DNA of 64,000 nucleotides from Isoetes taiwanensis. Its lineage: Eukaryota > Streptophyta > Lycopodiopsida > Isoetales > Isoetaceae. Positions within the stretch are counted from its first letter, which is position 1; every line of letters begins with the position of its first letter. Both the position numbers and the translations under genes were made by a program. Below, in pieces: positions 25,473 to 36,200 of this stretch. The notes under the pieces are model-generated. The model worked only from the letters and a program-made list of their open reading frames with translations. It was not told the DNA's origin and ran no database searches. Location: positions 8,328,655 to 8,392,654 of the forward strand of contig JAJEKV010000054.1 in the NCBI GenBank assembly GCA_021234155.1, written 5' to 3'.

Positions 25473-27117
25473 TCAGGTTCCCACAGTCATGCGTTTCTTC
25501 ATTGTCCTCTGAGGCACACTGTCATGTCCAGAGCTGCTACCTTCTTCATCAATTACAAATTTTCTTTTATGGATCTTACCACTCTTGGGTTCATCAGTTT
25601 CTGTTTCTTCCCCAGACTCTTCCTCATCATGGCTAGCATCATCCTCATGAGCACTTGTCTGATCACTCATAAGCCCAAGCTCAACCAAAAGTGCATAAGG
25701 CACTGATTCATCACAACCTGCACCTAAACACTGCATGCTATCCAGCACAGACGAAAAGCAAGCTAAGTGCCACTTATGGCTGCACTTCAGCTGAACATGC
25801 ATGGTGTATTCATCACTAAAATCAAGGCCACACAAGACACAAGCTTCAGAAGTAGAAGATAGAGGAAAGTTATAAATACCCATGTTGATGTTGATGGCCT
25901 GAAACTTCTTATTATTCTGTAGCACAGAAATTTGAGTTGCTTTTGAATGCCACTTTTCAATACTTACATCAAATGCTGCTATGTCTCGTTTCAGTATTGA
26001 AACCTCATCAACCAAAGAGTTGTACTTGCCCTTATCCATGCTCAACAGAGTCTCATTGGAGAAGACCCTTTAACAAGTCCTCCCCGTGTCTTCAAGATAG
26101 CAAACTGCCTTTCCGATATTCAAAGATCATCATCAAAATCTCGTTGCAAGTCACATCCAGATTTGTATTTCTCGCAATGACCGCTAACTGTTGCACACAA
26201 CTTCGTAGCAGCCAGGCTGCCTTCCATCCTCAAGACCTCTTCTTCAACTTTGATTAGCCCTGTTTCGACCTCACCCTTCATTTCCCTGAGCTTTCTTACG
26301 CGGGCCCATCACAATCTGAATGTTCTTTTCAAAAGTATTGACAGGGTTTTTCCTTGACCTTTTCTTCACGGAATCCTTGTGCGAGTCTGCAGCAAAAGAA
26401 GCCCAGTTCACTAAATACTCCTTTGGGTTTGCAAGAGCCTTGTTGGTGTGCTGCCATGCGAAAGCTCTTGCAAATTGAGTTCGAACTTCGTGATTAACCA
26501 GCCTTCTTCGGTATACCTTGTTAATCAAATCATCAATTCAGCCCAAACCTCGGCCGGACATCCTTGATCTTCATTTTCCCACATTCAAGTGGACACTTCC
26601 AAACTCAGAACCATTCATTTTTCCAAACATCTTCCGCTTCAACCGCTTGGGCTTTTTCCCCCAACCGGCGCACCATGGCAAGTAGCTTAATTCACGCTCT
26701 GTTTCTAGCAACCTAAGAACCGCAAATAAAATGGAAAAGCTTTAAATTCAATCTCAGAATAAATCAGAGCGAAAAAACTCAACATTGTTACCTGTTTCGA
26801 AGCTGGCTCCATCACTTGAATTAGACGGAACGAAAAAGAGCTTGAAGAGCGAAAAAAAGAGCTTCAAAGGGCGCCATTGTTCCAAGCAGAGCCAAAGAGC
26901 TTGAAGTTTCAAAAATTTGGGAAGCTTGGGAGGAATCGGACCCCAAATCATTTGGCGCAAGATTCCGAGCTCGTAAGCCCCCTTCATCATGACCGTCGCC
27001 AGACTTCATTACGCCCGCCCTTGACTTCATTACCCGCAGACGCCCGGCTCTCTGAAAAAGCGGTAGCCATATAAGGTGCTTACGACGGTCGATATTTCGC
27101 TTTTTGTACACCACCAA
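25473..27117 (-). CDS. Accessory gene of transposon 2 with RING/PHD-like zinc region
   Basis: Minus-strand coding segments at about 27117-26821, 26528-26271 (KVYRRRLVNHEVRTQFARAF, rich in basic residues) and 26045-25473 (190 residues). The last has a coiled stretch, then CVLCGLDF, CSHKWHLACF and a further Cys pair (CLGAGC), a spacing like RING or PHD-type zinc binding. An acidic and then basic C-terminus follows. It is convergent with the transposase. The function is not known; a DNA- or chromatin-binding helper is a guess. Exon borders were not fully resolved. Confidence 0.5.
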
Positions 27118-27730
27118 TAAAAATCACCCAATACCAATATTGTCTTCCCTAGCCTTTCATCATTAATGCCTTGACCGTGATCCGCTAGCACAATGACTCC
27201 TTGGCCTACTATTTCCTTTGTTGCACTTGTGCATGATTCTCACCTTCTTGTTCCTCCATTGCACCCTACTATAGAGGACTAATTGTTTTTCTTCAACATT
27301 CTTGCTAGGAGTTGGTTTTTCATTGATATTGCTCTTTTCACCATCTTGAGTTGGAGGGGCACCATTGACCTAGGCAAATTGCACCCTTTTTAGTCAATGA
27401 GTAAGAAAAAATTATTACACCATAAGATAAAAAAAAAAGTAACGTACATTTATGGAATATGTAGAGGTAAATCAAATTTTTTTAAAAGCAAGAAATTCCT
27501 TGGAAATAGGTTTAATATAATAATAACAATGGGCGAAACTAAATCATTTAAAACAAGAATTTTCATGGCAACAACAAGGAAATGACATTTATATAAATAT
27601 ATCCAAATTTTAATTATCGAAAATTTGATATATGATTACTTAAAAAGACATATAACTAATAGACGGAGAATTTATTATCCATAATAATATACCCTAGATA
27701 ATATAGTCATGGAATTTCAGAGATCACGCT

Positions 27731-27805
27731 GGCGTGTTATTTGAGGCAATAAATTATTCACGCTTAATTTCTACTTAACCCTATATAAACCGGGTTCACG
27801 CCTCA
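27731..27805 (+). promoter_or_regulatory. Promoter module 1 of the cargo block
   Basis: GGCGTGTTATTTGAGGCAAT, then TTATTCACGCT, then CCTATATAAAC (TATA box at 27781-27789) and TTCACGCCTCAA. A near copy is at 28930-29007. The start codon of the acidic-protein gene follows about 60 bp after the TATA box. Confidence 0.7.
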
Positions 27806-27841
27806 AGACCATTCGTCCCAATTTTTTTTTTCTCGCTCGCC

Positions 27842-28360
27842 ATGAAGCGCTCAGCCTCGGCCTCGAACTTCATGAAGAACCCGAGGTCTCACAAAGAGAC
27901 GCGGGTTGAAGAACCCCCTCTTCCCCCATAGATTTTCTTGCCCAATTCTCCTCTCGATTCCGATTCGTGAGGATGATGTTGATTTTGACATGGAAGAGGA
28001 GGAGTTGAGCTCCTCCCGATTCCTCCGACTCAAGAGGAGGAAGAGGAGGAAGAGGAGGAGTTGGAGGAAGAGGAGGAGATGTCCTCCCAAGAGCATGAAA
28101 ACCGCCTCGCTTCTTGTGGTTGGCTTGACCCTGAAACAGAGAATGAAATCTCTGAAGAAGAGGAGGAGGAGGAAGAGGAGGAGGAGGGGGAGGAAGAGGA
28201 TGAGGAGGAAGGTCGAGAATTCGACCAGTTTTTAGAATGGCTGAGAGATGAGCCAGGTTTGCATGTCTGTTTTTTTTTTTTTTTTCACCTTTCTTTCTTT
28301 TCTAACACCTTTCTTCCTTCTTTGTTGCAGACGTGGAAGATCAATGATGCAGATCCCGGG
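27842..28360 (+). pseudogene. Acidic (Glu-rich) protein gene with one intron, broken
   Basis: Begins MKRSASASNFMKNPRS downstream of promoter module 1. The coding region then runs into long Glu runs, with a clear open stretch at about 28061-28255 (LASCGWLDPETENEI, then EEE runs, then FDQFLEWLRDEP). At 28255 a GTTTGC donor and at about 28330 a TTGTTGCAG acceptor frame a short pyrimidine-rich intron, after which the product ends within a few codons. The strongly acidic C-terminal half resembles, in composition only, histone-chaperone acidic tracts. The reading frame is not intact. No family recognised. Confidence 0.5.
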
Positions 28361-28929
28361 CGGCCCCTTTTTTTTTTGGTTGCTTACAGAAGCTTTGGAC
28401 ACGCCTCCGGGCATTTTTTTCCTGTAATTTTGTGAAAAGCCTTCGGGCATCTGTACATTCTCCTCTTATGAATGAAATCAAACAGTTTTCGTCATAAAAT
28501 TTTCTTCAAACAGTGTTCTTCGAACAGTTTTTCTGTACATAAAATTATTTGAATTAAATCCAACTGTTTTCTCCAATTATTTTGTCTCCAAGCTGTTATC
28601 TCTAAAATTTTGTATCTGCAAATTTTGTCTCAACAAAGTCTCGGGAACACTATAAATCAACCACATGAGAAATCTCTGATTCGTCACAGTAACCATAGGA
28701 AATTTTCCTATACGACCTAAAACAATTCCCCAACCTTACAAGTCATTTTTTAGCCTTCATAATTTTGCCTTTAAAATCATTTTTAATGTAGCCTATATAA
28801 AATTTCTAAATTCTATTTTTTCGAATGCAATAAATGGAATAAAATGCCGTGAGAATTTATTGCATGAAATGCAATATTCTCCATATATACCATATACATG
28901 TCATGTCCAAGGAAGATCAGACGCAAAAG

Positions 28930-29007
28930 CGTGTTAATTCAAGCAATCAATTATTCACGCTAACTTTTTTCTAATTGTGCCTATATAAATCCATTTTACG
29001 CCTCAAA
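28930..29007 (+). promoter_or_regulatory. Promoter module 2 of the cargo block
   Basis: GCGTGTTAATTCAAGCAATC, TTATTCACGCT, GCCTATATAAAT (TATA box at 28981-28989), TTTTACGCCTCAA. It copies module 1 in order and spacing. A short open start (ATG near 29034, MTICGWLFIVFGSAVPN) follows at about the same distance as in module 1. Confidence 0.7.
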
Positions 29008-29689
29008 GTTCCTACATTTTCTTCCTTCCTTCATATGACGATTTGCGGTTGGTTATTCATTGTGTTTGGATCCGCCGTCCCAAATCTTGGTGAGCAGATT
29101 TATATTCATCAATGTTAGATGTTTGGTTTCGCAATTCCTAACTTACTAAAAGACTCCGCTTTTTTTCAGAGAGCATCAGAAAGTGAGGAAATCGGAGACT
29201 CGTAATTAAAACCAAAAAGCAGAGGACTAAGGTCTCGCGAATCGAAAAGCCCCGAATTAAAACCACAAGCATAGTCCTCCGTTCTTCGAATCCTTCCAGC
29301 CTCAGAACTCAAGGTTAGTTTTCATTTAGTTTTAAGTTGCATCTCAATGGCAGGTTTAATCCAAGAAGACAAGCTTTTGCATTTGCTCGAGGCAGAGGAA
29401 GCAGATGATGTTTATGAAAACCAGAATAGTTTTTATAAACTTCATCTGCTTCTTTTTGTTTCGAGTAAATTCTTGAGTTTCTCTTCCTGAATTAATCATG
29501 CTATTGCATGCAAGTTTCTATTATGAATAGGTGTAGTAGAAAGCATTAGAAAAATCTGAAAGATAATATTTGAAACACGCTAAGCGTGTTTTATGGTAAC
29601 CTTAGTTTTCAACATGAATACACGCCACAAGTGCATTCAAAGGAGGAGGGAAAAACCCTCGCACAGATAGATAAGTAAATAGATAAAGG

Positions 29690-29735
29690 TTGTGCAATTA
29701 TTTACACGCTTTAGCGTGTAAATAATAGTTTTTCC
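29690..29735. repeat. 30-bp perfect palindrome with CACGCT/AGCGTG core
   Basis: ATTATTTACACGC followed by TTTA and its inverse GCGTGTAAATAAT. It is one of a family of CACGCN/NGCGTG motifs scattered at about 27730, 28930, 29578, 29846, 31835, 33100-33330 and 35475-35560, always between coding parts of the cargo block. Confidence 0.7.
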
Positions 29736-29933
29736 TATATAGCGCTTTTACACCGAGCGCATAAACAATTGTATCCCTACTTTCAACTTTTACGCTTAAA
29801 CACGCGGGCGGTTCTTAGTTTCTAAGTTTATAAATAAATAAATATAACACGCCAAAGCGGAATACCGATACATCTCGCCACTTCCTATTGATAGATGCCT
29901 GTGTTACATTAATCACCCGGTTGGTGATTTAAG

Positions 29934-30516
29934 ATGGATTGGAATTACATTTGGGCCAGCAATCACACAGCCCAGCCCCGATTTGGCTCCAATCTCCAGT
30001 CCGGTTGAACCGCAGCCGAGCACCAGTTCGGCTGGAGCACCAGTCTTGCAACCCCTGGAGTACTTGGATCAAGTAATGATGATGGCAGCAGAGCGCAGGG
30101 CAATGATAGATCTGGGCTCTGGGGCCCTTGCAATCGCACGGAGGCTGGCCCTCTTATCTAATCACTTCGAGAATGCAAGACATGCATTGATCGAGAGTGA
30201 ATCTCGTGATCCGGCCACCGAGATTCAAAATGAGGAGCTGCGTTTCTTAGTGGTTAGCCTCTATGCCCGGATGCCCCAACACGAACCACTACCACAGGCG
30301 GTATACGATGCAATGGAGATGGCTCAACCAATGGAACCACTACCGCAGGCGCTATACGATGCATTGGAGGTTCAACAGGAGCAGGCGGAGCAGGAGCAGG
30401 AGCAAGAGGTGGAGGTGGAGCAGGCGGGGGTGGTGGAGCTAGAGCCTGGTGTTTTTGCTCGGGTTTTACCGGAAGAATTCACTATGCCCCGTCGAATGGA
30501 AATGGGAGATCGATAG
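29934..30516 (+). CDS. Unknown cargo protein, Gln/Glu-rich C-terminus
   Basis: Open frame of about 177 codons with no in-frame ATG at its start. A CCAG acceptor near 29960 suggests it is a downstream exon. The product has a helical middle (DLGSGALAIARRLALLSNHF), two tandem copies of EPLPQAxYDAxE, an EQEQE-rich stretch and a C-terminal LPEEFTMPRRME. No family recognised. It is the longest intact frame on the plus side of the cargo block. Confidence 0.45.
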
Positions 30517-30519
30517 CCC

Positions 30520-31900
30520 AGCCTACTCAAGAGACCGGGCTTGAAACAAGAAGTCCGGGATTTTGTCTGGTTTATCCAGTTTATCCAGATTATATACAAT
30601 TGTAATCTTTTTCCAATGAATACAACAAATTTTGTCTACTTCTATATTTCTACAATGTAATACATGTTACATACCTTTTTTAAGCGGTTTCTTGGCCATG
30701 CAACAAATGTTCCAACACTTTCTCCAACCGTATCCCCACCGGTGTCTCATGAGGTAAAGCTTCATCCACAAGAAAGAAATTAATCATCAGAACTTTCGGA
30801 CATACTTATCCCCGAGCGGAATTCCATGACATACATACATCGGATCGATGGAGTCGATCTTGCATAATCCTACTTTCCTTTTCTGATTTGTAGTTAACAT
30901 GAAACATTCATCTTCGACACTGCAGAAAATTGCTATTCAGACACCTACTATTGGAAATTAATGTTCAAGCTATTGAATGAGATGAGTACCGTAATTCTCA
31001 GAGCCATTCTTGAGAAGCTGATTTGAGTCTCCAAGTTGATTTGAGAAGTCAAGGCGCTATGGAAACTCCGCGGTCGGGAAAATTCGAATTAGAAGAAAGA
31101 TTAGGTTAACTACGCTTAGGCGGATAAATTTTATGATACTTTTTGGGTAGATTGGTTTTAAAAACTTAATGAAAGAAGTCGGGACGGGTCTTCGCCATTA
31201 TTATTTGTATGTGTCAAGAATATTTCAAACCAAGATTTTGTGTTTTCTTTGAAATTCAAATTTCTATTTCTCATTGATGTAGAAAAAGCTATTTCTTCGA
31301 AAGCAGCTCGAAGGCCAGATCCGAAGCGACCTTCCGACTGCTACTAGGCTTAACTCAGGAGATGTCTTCTAAAGCTTAATCGAGGTCGGGCGGACGGGCA
31401 AGGCAGAGGAAGGTGGAAGAGGAATCTCTAAACCCGCTCTTCTCAAGCTTCGTGAGGACGCTGATCGTAATACGTAACCCTATTCAAGGTATTTAATTTG
31501 CCACGTATCATACACCGCGGTGGAGAGTATTATGCTTGCATGAATTTGAGATATTTCCTTTCACTTAATATGCTTTGCATGAGTTTGAGTTATTATGCTT
31601 TGCATGAATTTTAAGTATTAACATCAGTTAATGCTCGATTGTCCGCTCAGAGAACATAATTTTGCTCGCTTTTATATATAGAATATAGCGGTGTTAGACA
31701 GCTTGGAGATAGCAATGTTCAATGAGGTTAAATAGTGTGAAATATGGATTCATGAAGGGTATGTAGCTTAAAATGTGGATGCAAAATAATTTAGTTTCAA
31801 ATTAACGATAGCATGGTCAATAATAGGAGATACCAACACGCCAAGCGTGATTTGTACTAATTTAGGTTTAAATGCACGCCAAGCGTGATCTCTTGTTCTG
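30520..31900. other. Non-coding part of the cargo block
   Basis: No supported gene. Two CACGCCAAGCGTGAT iterons lie at 31835-31890. The rest is AT-rich with a few short open frames. Confidence 0.4.
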
Positions 31901-31919
31901 AAAAGTACTCTAAAAGTGC

Positions 31920-33080
31920 TCATCTTCATTTGCAAAGGCTCAAGAGGAAGAAAACCCCTAATAATTCGCGGGTTCTAATCCCCGCCAAGAAAGCAAGGGT
32001 AGACGACCCGTGATGATGCGCACTCATATGATCTCACCTTAGATGATGAAGGGCCGATTCTTATAGCAACCATCGACCCCGCCCGCCTCAAGAGGAAATG
32101 GACGAGGGTGCCGAGTGGTAACGCTGACCTTGCCAAGACAAATGGCAAGCTCGACTTAACTCTCTTTCTCGAGGAAAAAAGGAAGCGCATAAGATGGCCA
32201 AACAAGGGATCCTAATCTCTTGTGAGGAAGAGGATGACACCAACCGCAAATTGCTCTTGGAGATTACACGTATGTAAGAAAGATCCGCCAGGACTTACTC
32301 ACCAGAGCTACTGATACAAGGATACGCTCATGAAGACAGATGTGAACGGTGAGACATGTTTTAAGTATGGTTGGCCAACCAATGTAGCAAGCTTACGCCA
32401 ATATCTATTTGCCAAGGGGTTACAAATACATGCGTAGAGGCATGTTCACTAAACCACACCAAGTCACTATTTGCGCAAGCTAGGGAATTAGCTGACTTGA
32501 AAGCTTCTAAGAGGGTCCTAGATCTAGGGAAGAATGTTCAACCCGCAGCTTGTCGAAGGCATGGAGGCTTCGCTTTTGAGAATGAACAGACAGAGTGGCG
32601 CAGCCTAGAGGCCATGAACAAGTTGAATAAGTACGCACCGACCATTATCCATTGGGTCTCAAGGAAACTTTTGCGATCCATGTGAAGTCTCTCATCCGTT
32701 CACCAAGCTCCATTTATGTTAGCAGGAGATATGATCCAAAGACATGCCATGGAGATTGTTCGAGCATGATTAGTAATCCAGTCAAATGCCTATGCCGGAT
32801 GTGCTACCTTGGGATATGATCTCGAACAAGTTCATTGTGGTGGACTAACGCCCAGAGCTATTATCAAGTGATGATATTAAATATGTCATCATCGACGGGC
32901 AAGATTCCGTTGAGGCACAAAAGGCCATCATCAGGTGCAGAACAAACAGCCAAAAAGTGTTCTACAATCACTATGCGATAGGAGGTGTCGATCTTGGATG
33001 CCAATACTTCACCCCGCAGATTTATCGAGATTAGTGCAACTTTGAATGAAATGGGGAAGACATTTCTATACAAAAGGTAA
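31920..33080 (+). pseudogene. Broken unknown cargo gene A
   Basis: Plus-strand coding-like pieces, for example at about 32371-32685 (LFAQARELADLKASKRVLDL and further) and near 32870-33000 (YVIIDGQDSVEAQKAI). The composition is protein-like, but the region is broken in several places. No family recognised. Confidence 0.35.
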
Positions 33081-33097
33081 TCAACCTGGTTTCATAA

Positions 33098-33335
33098 ATT
33101 GTATTCACGCCAGCGCGTGCTTTCAAATCAAACCAATTCACGCCAGCGTGTTTTCAAATCATCGATTCACGCCAGCGTGTTTTCAAGTCAACCAATTGAT
33201 TTAAAAACACCGGGCGTGAATTGATTGATTTGAAAACACCGGGCGCGGAATTGGTTTGATTTGAAAGCACGCCCGGCGCCCAGCGTGAATAGCAAAAGTA
33301 ACTTTATTCATTTCACGCCAGCGTGATTTTTCTCT
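33098..33335. repeat. Iteron cluster and large inverted repeat
   Basis: At least seven copies of CACGCCNGCG or its inverse in 230 bp, embedded in CAAATCAA/TTGATTTG spacers. The left half (CAAATCAAACCAATTCACGC) and the right half (GGAATTGGTTTGATTTG) are inverted relative to each other around about 33200. Clusters like this are seen at replication origins, viral promoters and protein-binding arrays; which applies here is unknown. Confidence 0.75.
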
Positions 33336-33379
33336 TGATCAATTCTATTCAAATCGCTGTGTTTCTATTCTATGATATC

Positions 33380-35400
33380 GATTCAATGTCCGTACTATTG
33401 CAACCCATACGTTGAACAACCGCGCCACGCCTGGCCAACAAATGGGTGGAATATGGCTGCCCATTGCCCACCGCATGTATGGTCAAAGTCCGAGGCATTC
33501 AAGCCGCCGGAGCGGACTGGCCGCAGCATAATTATACAGAGAAGAAGAAGACCGCAAGAAAATCAAAGAAAAAGGTGGTGATGACATTGCAGATCCTTTC
33601 GAAAAGCTCATCCAGCAGTCGACCAACACTCACAGATAAGATTGTGTTTTGTAAGGAGGCAAGATGGCTCAAGTGGAATGAATTCGGGACGCTTTATGCA
33701 CAAGGGAAGCCGCCAGATACTATGGGTAGGGTGCCTCCCGTTGATGTAAGCATCTTTGACTTGAATGTGACAGAGATGAGAAAGACTCGGGGGCTAGACG
33801 ACGCCGAGACCATTTGGGTTTTAGACCGATTGCTTAAAGAAGGAAGTCTTATACAAGAAGGGTGCTTTCACCAAGGATAGGATGTCCTTCGTTGAGTGCT
33901 TTGCAGCCATGTAAAGGATGTATCGCGATAATGAAGTCACCGTGAGGAGCCGAAGTTACAAAGGCTATCGAGGGGGATGTGGCATTATCCGAAATTGGAT
34001 TGCCGGACAAATACAAGGTCAAGAATGATGACATCAAGAAGTTTGTATTCTGGTCAAAGGACTTCCTAAAGAATTGGAAGGCTAAAAATACAAAACATAA
34101 GGAGACTCTACCCCTAAGGTACGGGCCGAGTTGAGAAGAAAAGTGGCCCTTGTGAAGAAGATTATCGGAGAAGACGACACCGCCAAAGATTCGGGCCTCC
34201 ATTGGGTACAAAGGTCTCTTGCCGATTCAACTTCCGCCTTAAAAATATATCACTCTTTGTGTTGGACAAACAGGGTGGAGAGGAGATATGGGCATGAACC
34301 GTAATGACTACAAGAGCTTCTTTACCAGTCAGATAGGATTGACAACCGAGAGGTCCTTCACTATTGTCATCGCTTGTCCTTCAGTGAGTCACATCTGCAG
34401 ATGCACCATCTGCGCTCATGATCCGGAGTGCCTCAAAGTTATTAGGGAGGGATGCCTAATATATGATGTTAAGGATAATGAGTCGCGAACGTAACTAAGA
34501 TGGCACATGTGATCTTTATTATGATATCCATGCCGCCGACGAGGAATATGATATTGCTAAGGCCAAGGGTGACAATAGCAAAGGCATGGGAATGTTTTCT
34601 TCTAGATGATCCAGACTTAAGAACTATATTCTTTCATACGGATCAGGATCGGCCGTAGAACAGATGAGTCGAAGAGGATGAGGATGGGACCCCTCCTAAG
34701 TGGGGAAATCAAGCACGAGCTACAAACTAAGGAGAAGGGCCCCTTAAATAAAAATGGATTTCCCCATCTATGGCTGCTTACCTCGCCGAGGCATTTGCTC
34801 CAATTGATACAACCCGCTTGGAGCTTCATGTTGAGGTTATATTGCCCGAGAGGCTCTTATGGGTGCAAGAAGATGTCACCGCTTTGTGAGTGATGAGCAG
34901 GCCAAAGACTTTCTTGAACCATTCCTCATGCATGTGCTTGCCAAGTCTCCTAAAGGCCCTTATGGCAACCTGAAATCATCAGCAATCAAAAGTCTCAGTA
35001 GACTTGTCCAATTCGGAAAGTGGACGCGTTGCTTCCGGAGTGGGAACTAGTAACTGCGACCGATAAGGAAAGCAAGAATGAACAAATAGTCGCTAAACTG
35101 GTTGCTCAAAGTAATTTGGATGGCTAACTTAGGGAATATTTTTGCCCACATTGCGGGTGATGCAAGCAACAATAGAGTAGATTCACAAGTTAACAATGAA
35201 CTAATTGATTGTGGAAACCAAAATGAAGGCAACAAAGGCGGCTCTAGTGATTCACTGTGTTTGCCAAATCAATAGTAAAATAATGTCGGGCCAGAAGGAC
35301 GCATTTGGAACTAATAGAAAATAACAATTCTAACAAATGTAAGAAGACGAAGATTAAGGGTGGCGAAGGGGAGAATGACGCCGATGACGGCAAATAAACC
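33380..35400 (+). pseudogene. Broken unknown cargo gene(s) B
   Basis: Plus-strand coding-like pieces at 33446-33880 (144 codons; TARKSKKKVVMTLQIL, then KIVFCKEARWLKWNEFGTLY, then DDAETIWVLDRLLKEG), 34288-34494 (FTIVIACPSVSHICRCTIC with several Cys) and 34859-35050 (DFLEPFLMHVLAKSPKGPYG). It may be one long gene or two, with several breaks. No family recognised. Confidence 0.35.
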
Positions 35401-35474
35401 GAAGATGATAGGTATGGCCTTGCCCATTTAAATAGCCACACGCGCCATTTAATTTGTATTACCTTTGAATTAAA

Positions 35475-35570
35475 TCGCGCCAAGCGTGCTTTGATTATTT
35501 TTCGTTGTCAACTAAATCACGCCGAGCGATTTGGTTATGACTATTTCAAATCACGCTTGGCGGCGTTTGT
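35475..35570. repeat. Iterons upstream of the phosphatase-like relic
   Basis: CGCGCCAAGCGTGCTTTGAT, CACGCCGAGCG and CACGCTTGGCGGCG within 90 bp. They lie at the same kind of position as the iterons before the other plus-strand genes. Confidence 0.6.
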
Positions 35571-35648
35571 ATTGTTTGTGTTATCGTGATCTTGCTCGAC
35601 CGGATACATGTTTGATGTTTCAGCTTCCATTGCATTTCTAAGAAGGTT

Positions 35649-36200
35649 GTGGTGTTCGACCTAAACGGAGTCCTTTGCAAGACTTTTCCGAAAAATAAAG
35701 TGGCTAGAGAACAGTTTCATCGACACCAAAGAGAATCAAACACCAAGTGGATCTATCCGGCCGCACTTGAAGGAGATGCTAGACGAGGCATTCAAAGTTA
35801 TTTCGAGTTGGTATTTGGTCATCCATGGAACTAAGGAACATCAAGGATACTTTGGAGGCACTGGGGAAATGCGTGAGACATTGGTTGACCCTTTGGGATC
35901 GTAACAAATGTGTGAAGTTCACTAATCCCAAGGATCCAACAGCAAGCCTATCTTCATCAAACACTTGAGTAACATGATGGACTTAACTTGGTATCGAGAA
36001 TAAGGATGATATAATCATAGTGGATGATGATGCTCTCAAATGCTTCTACAATCAAACACGTAGACTCGAATCCACCATCTTACGATCCAAAAACTTTGGC
36101 GCATGATGATTTTCTCGTGAAGTTTGTGTCTATTATGCATAATTTGGCTATGGGGATGACGGTGGGTGAAGTGTTAGATTCGCACTTTAACCGATAGAAC
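35649..36200 (+). pseudogene. NIF/FCP1-like HAD phosphatase relic
   Basis: Starts VVFDLNGVLCKTF, the catalytic DLNG motif of plant NLI-interacting-factor-like phosphatases (HAD superfamily, DxDx(T/V) class; the second Asp is replaced by Asn-Gly, as in many plant relatives). Downstream pieces include RVGIWSSMELRNIKD (about 35800) and DDIIIVDDDALKCFYNQ (about 36010), matching the later motifs of the family in the right order. The family acts on phosphoserine, for example in the RNA polymerase II tail. The gene is broken. Confidence 0.6.

Larger units (their letters stand above)
20160..27129. mobile_element. DNA transposon 2, 6,970 bp, with terminal repeats and 4-bp target duplication
   Basis: The terminal inverted repeats read GGGTGTTTTTTTATTGGTGG on the left and GGGTGATTTTTATTGGTGG in the inverse of the right end, both continuing TGTACAA. 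AATA flanks both ends (20156-20159 and 27130-27133), consistent with a 4-bp target duplication. Inside are a plus-strand transposase-like gene (about 20219-23460), two minisatellites (24180-24895) and a minus-strand accessory gene (about 27090-25473) with a RING-like zinc region. It is inserted in the N-terminal part of transposon 1. The superfamily is not assigned; a 4-bp duplication is known for Chapaev-like and other groups, but I cannot decide. Confidence 0.82.
17480..27400 (-). mobile_element. Nested DNA transposon 1 (GHTHEDVD-type DDE transposase), split by transposon 2
   Basis: Minus-strand coding fragments lie at about 20155-17510, and the likely N-terminal part continues at 27134-27350, across the insertion of transposon 2 (20160-27129). 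Recognisable pieces are a Cys/His region (KCNLCAKLKETF ... SCRSCYW, 19411-18767), LQLDNCA near 18690, and NKNRWMFSFLSYLTAVGIFE followed by GFLMPGHTHEDVDALF (18676-18485). The DN...NKN...GHTHEDVD pattern is that of a widespread group of eukaryotic DDE-type transposase-like proteins (annotated in databases as DUF7869, to my memory). It has stops and frame changes between pieces and is a pseudogene. No terminal repeats were located, so both ends are approximate. Confidence 0.65.
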
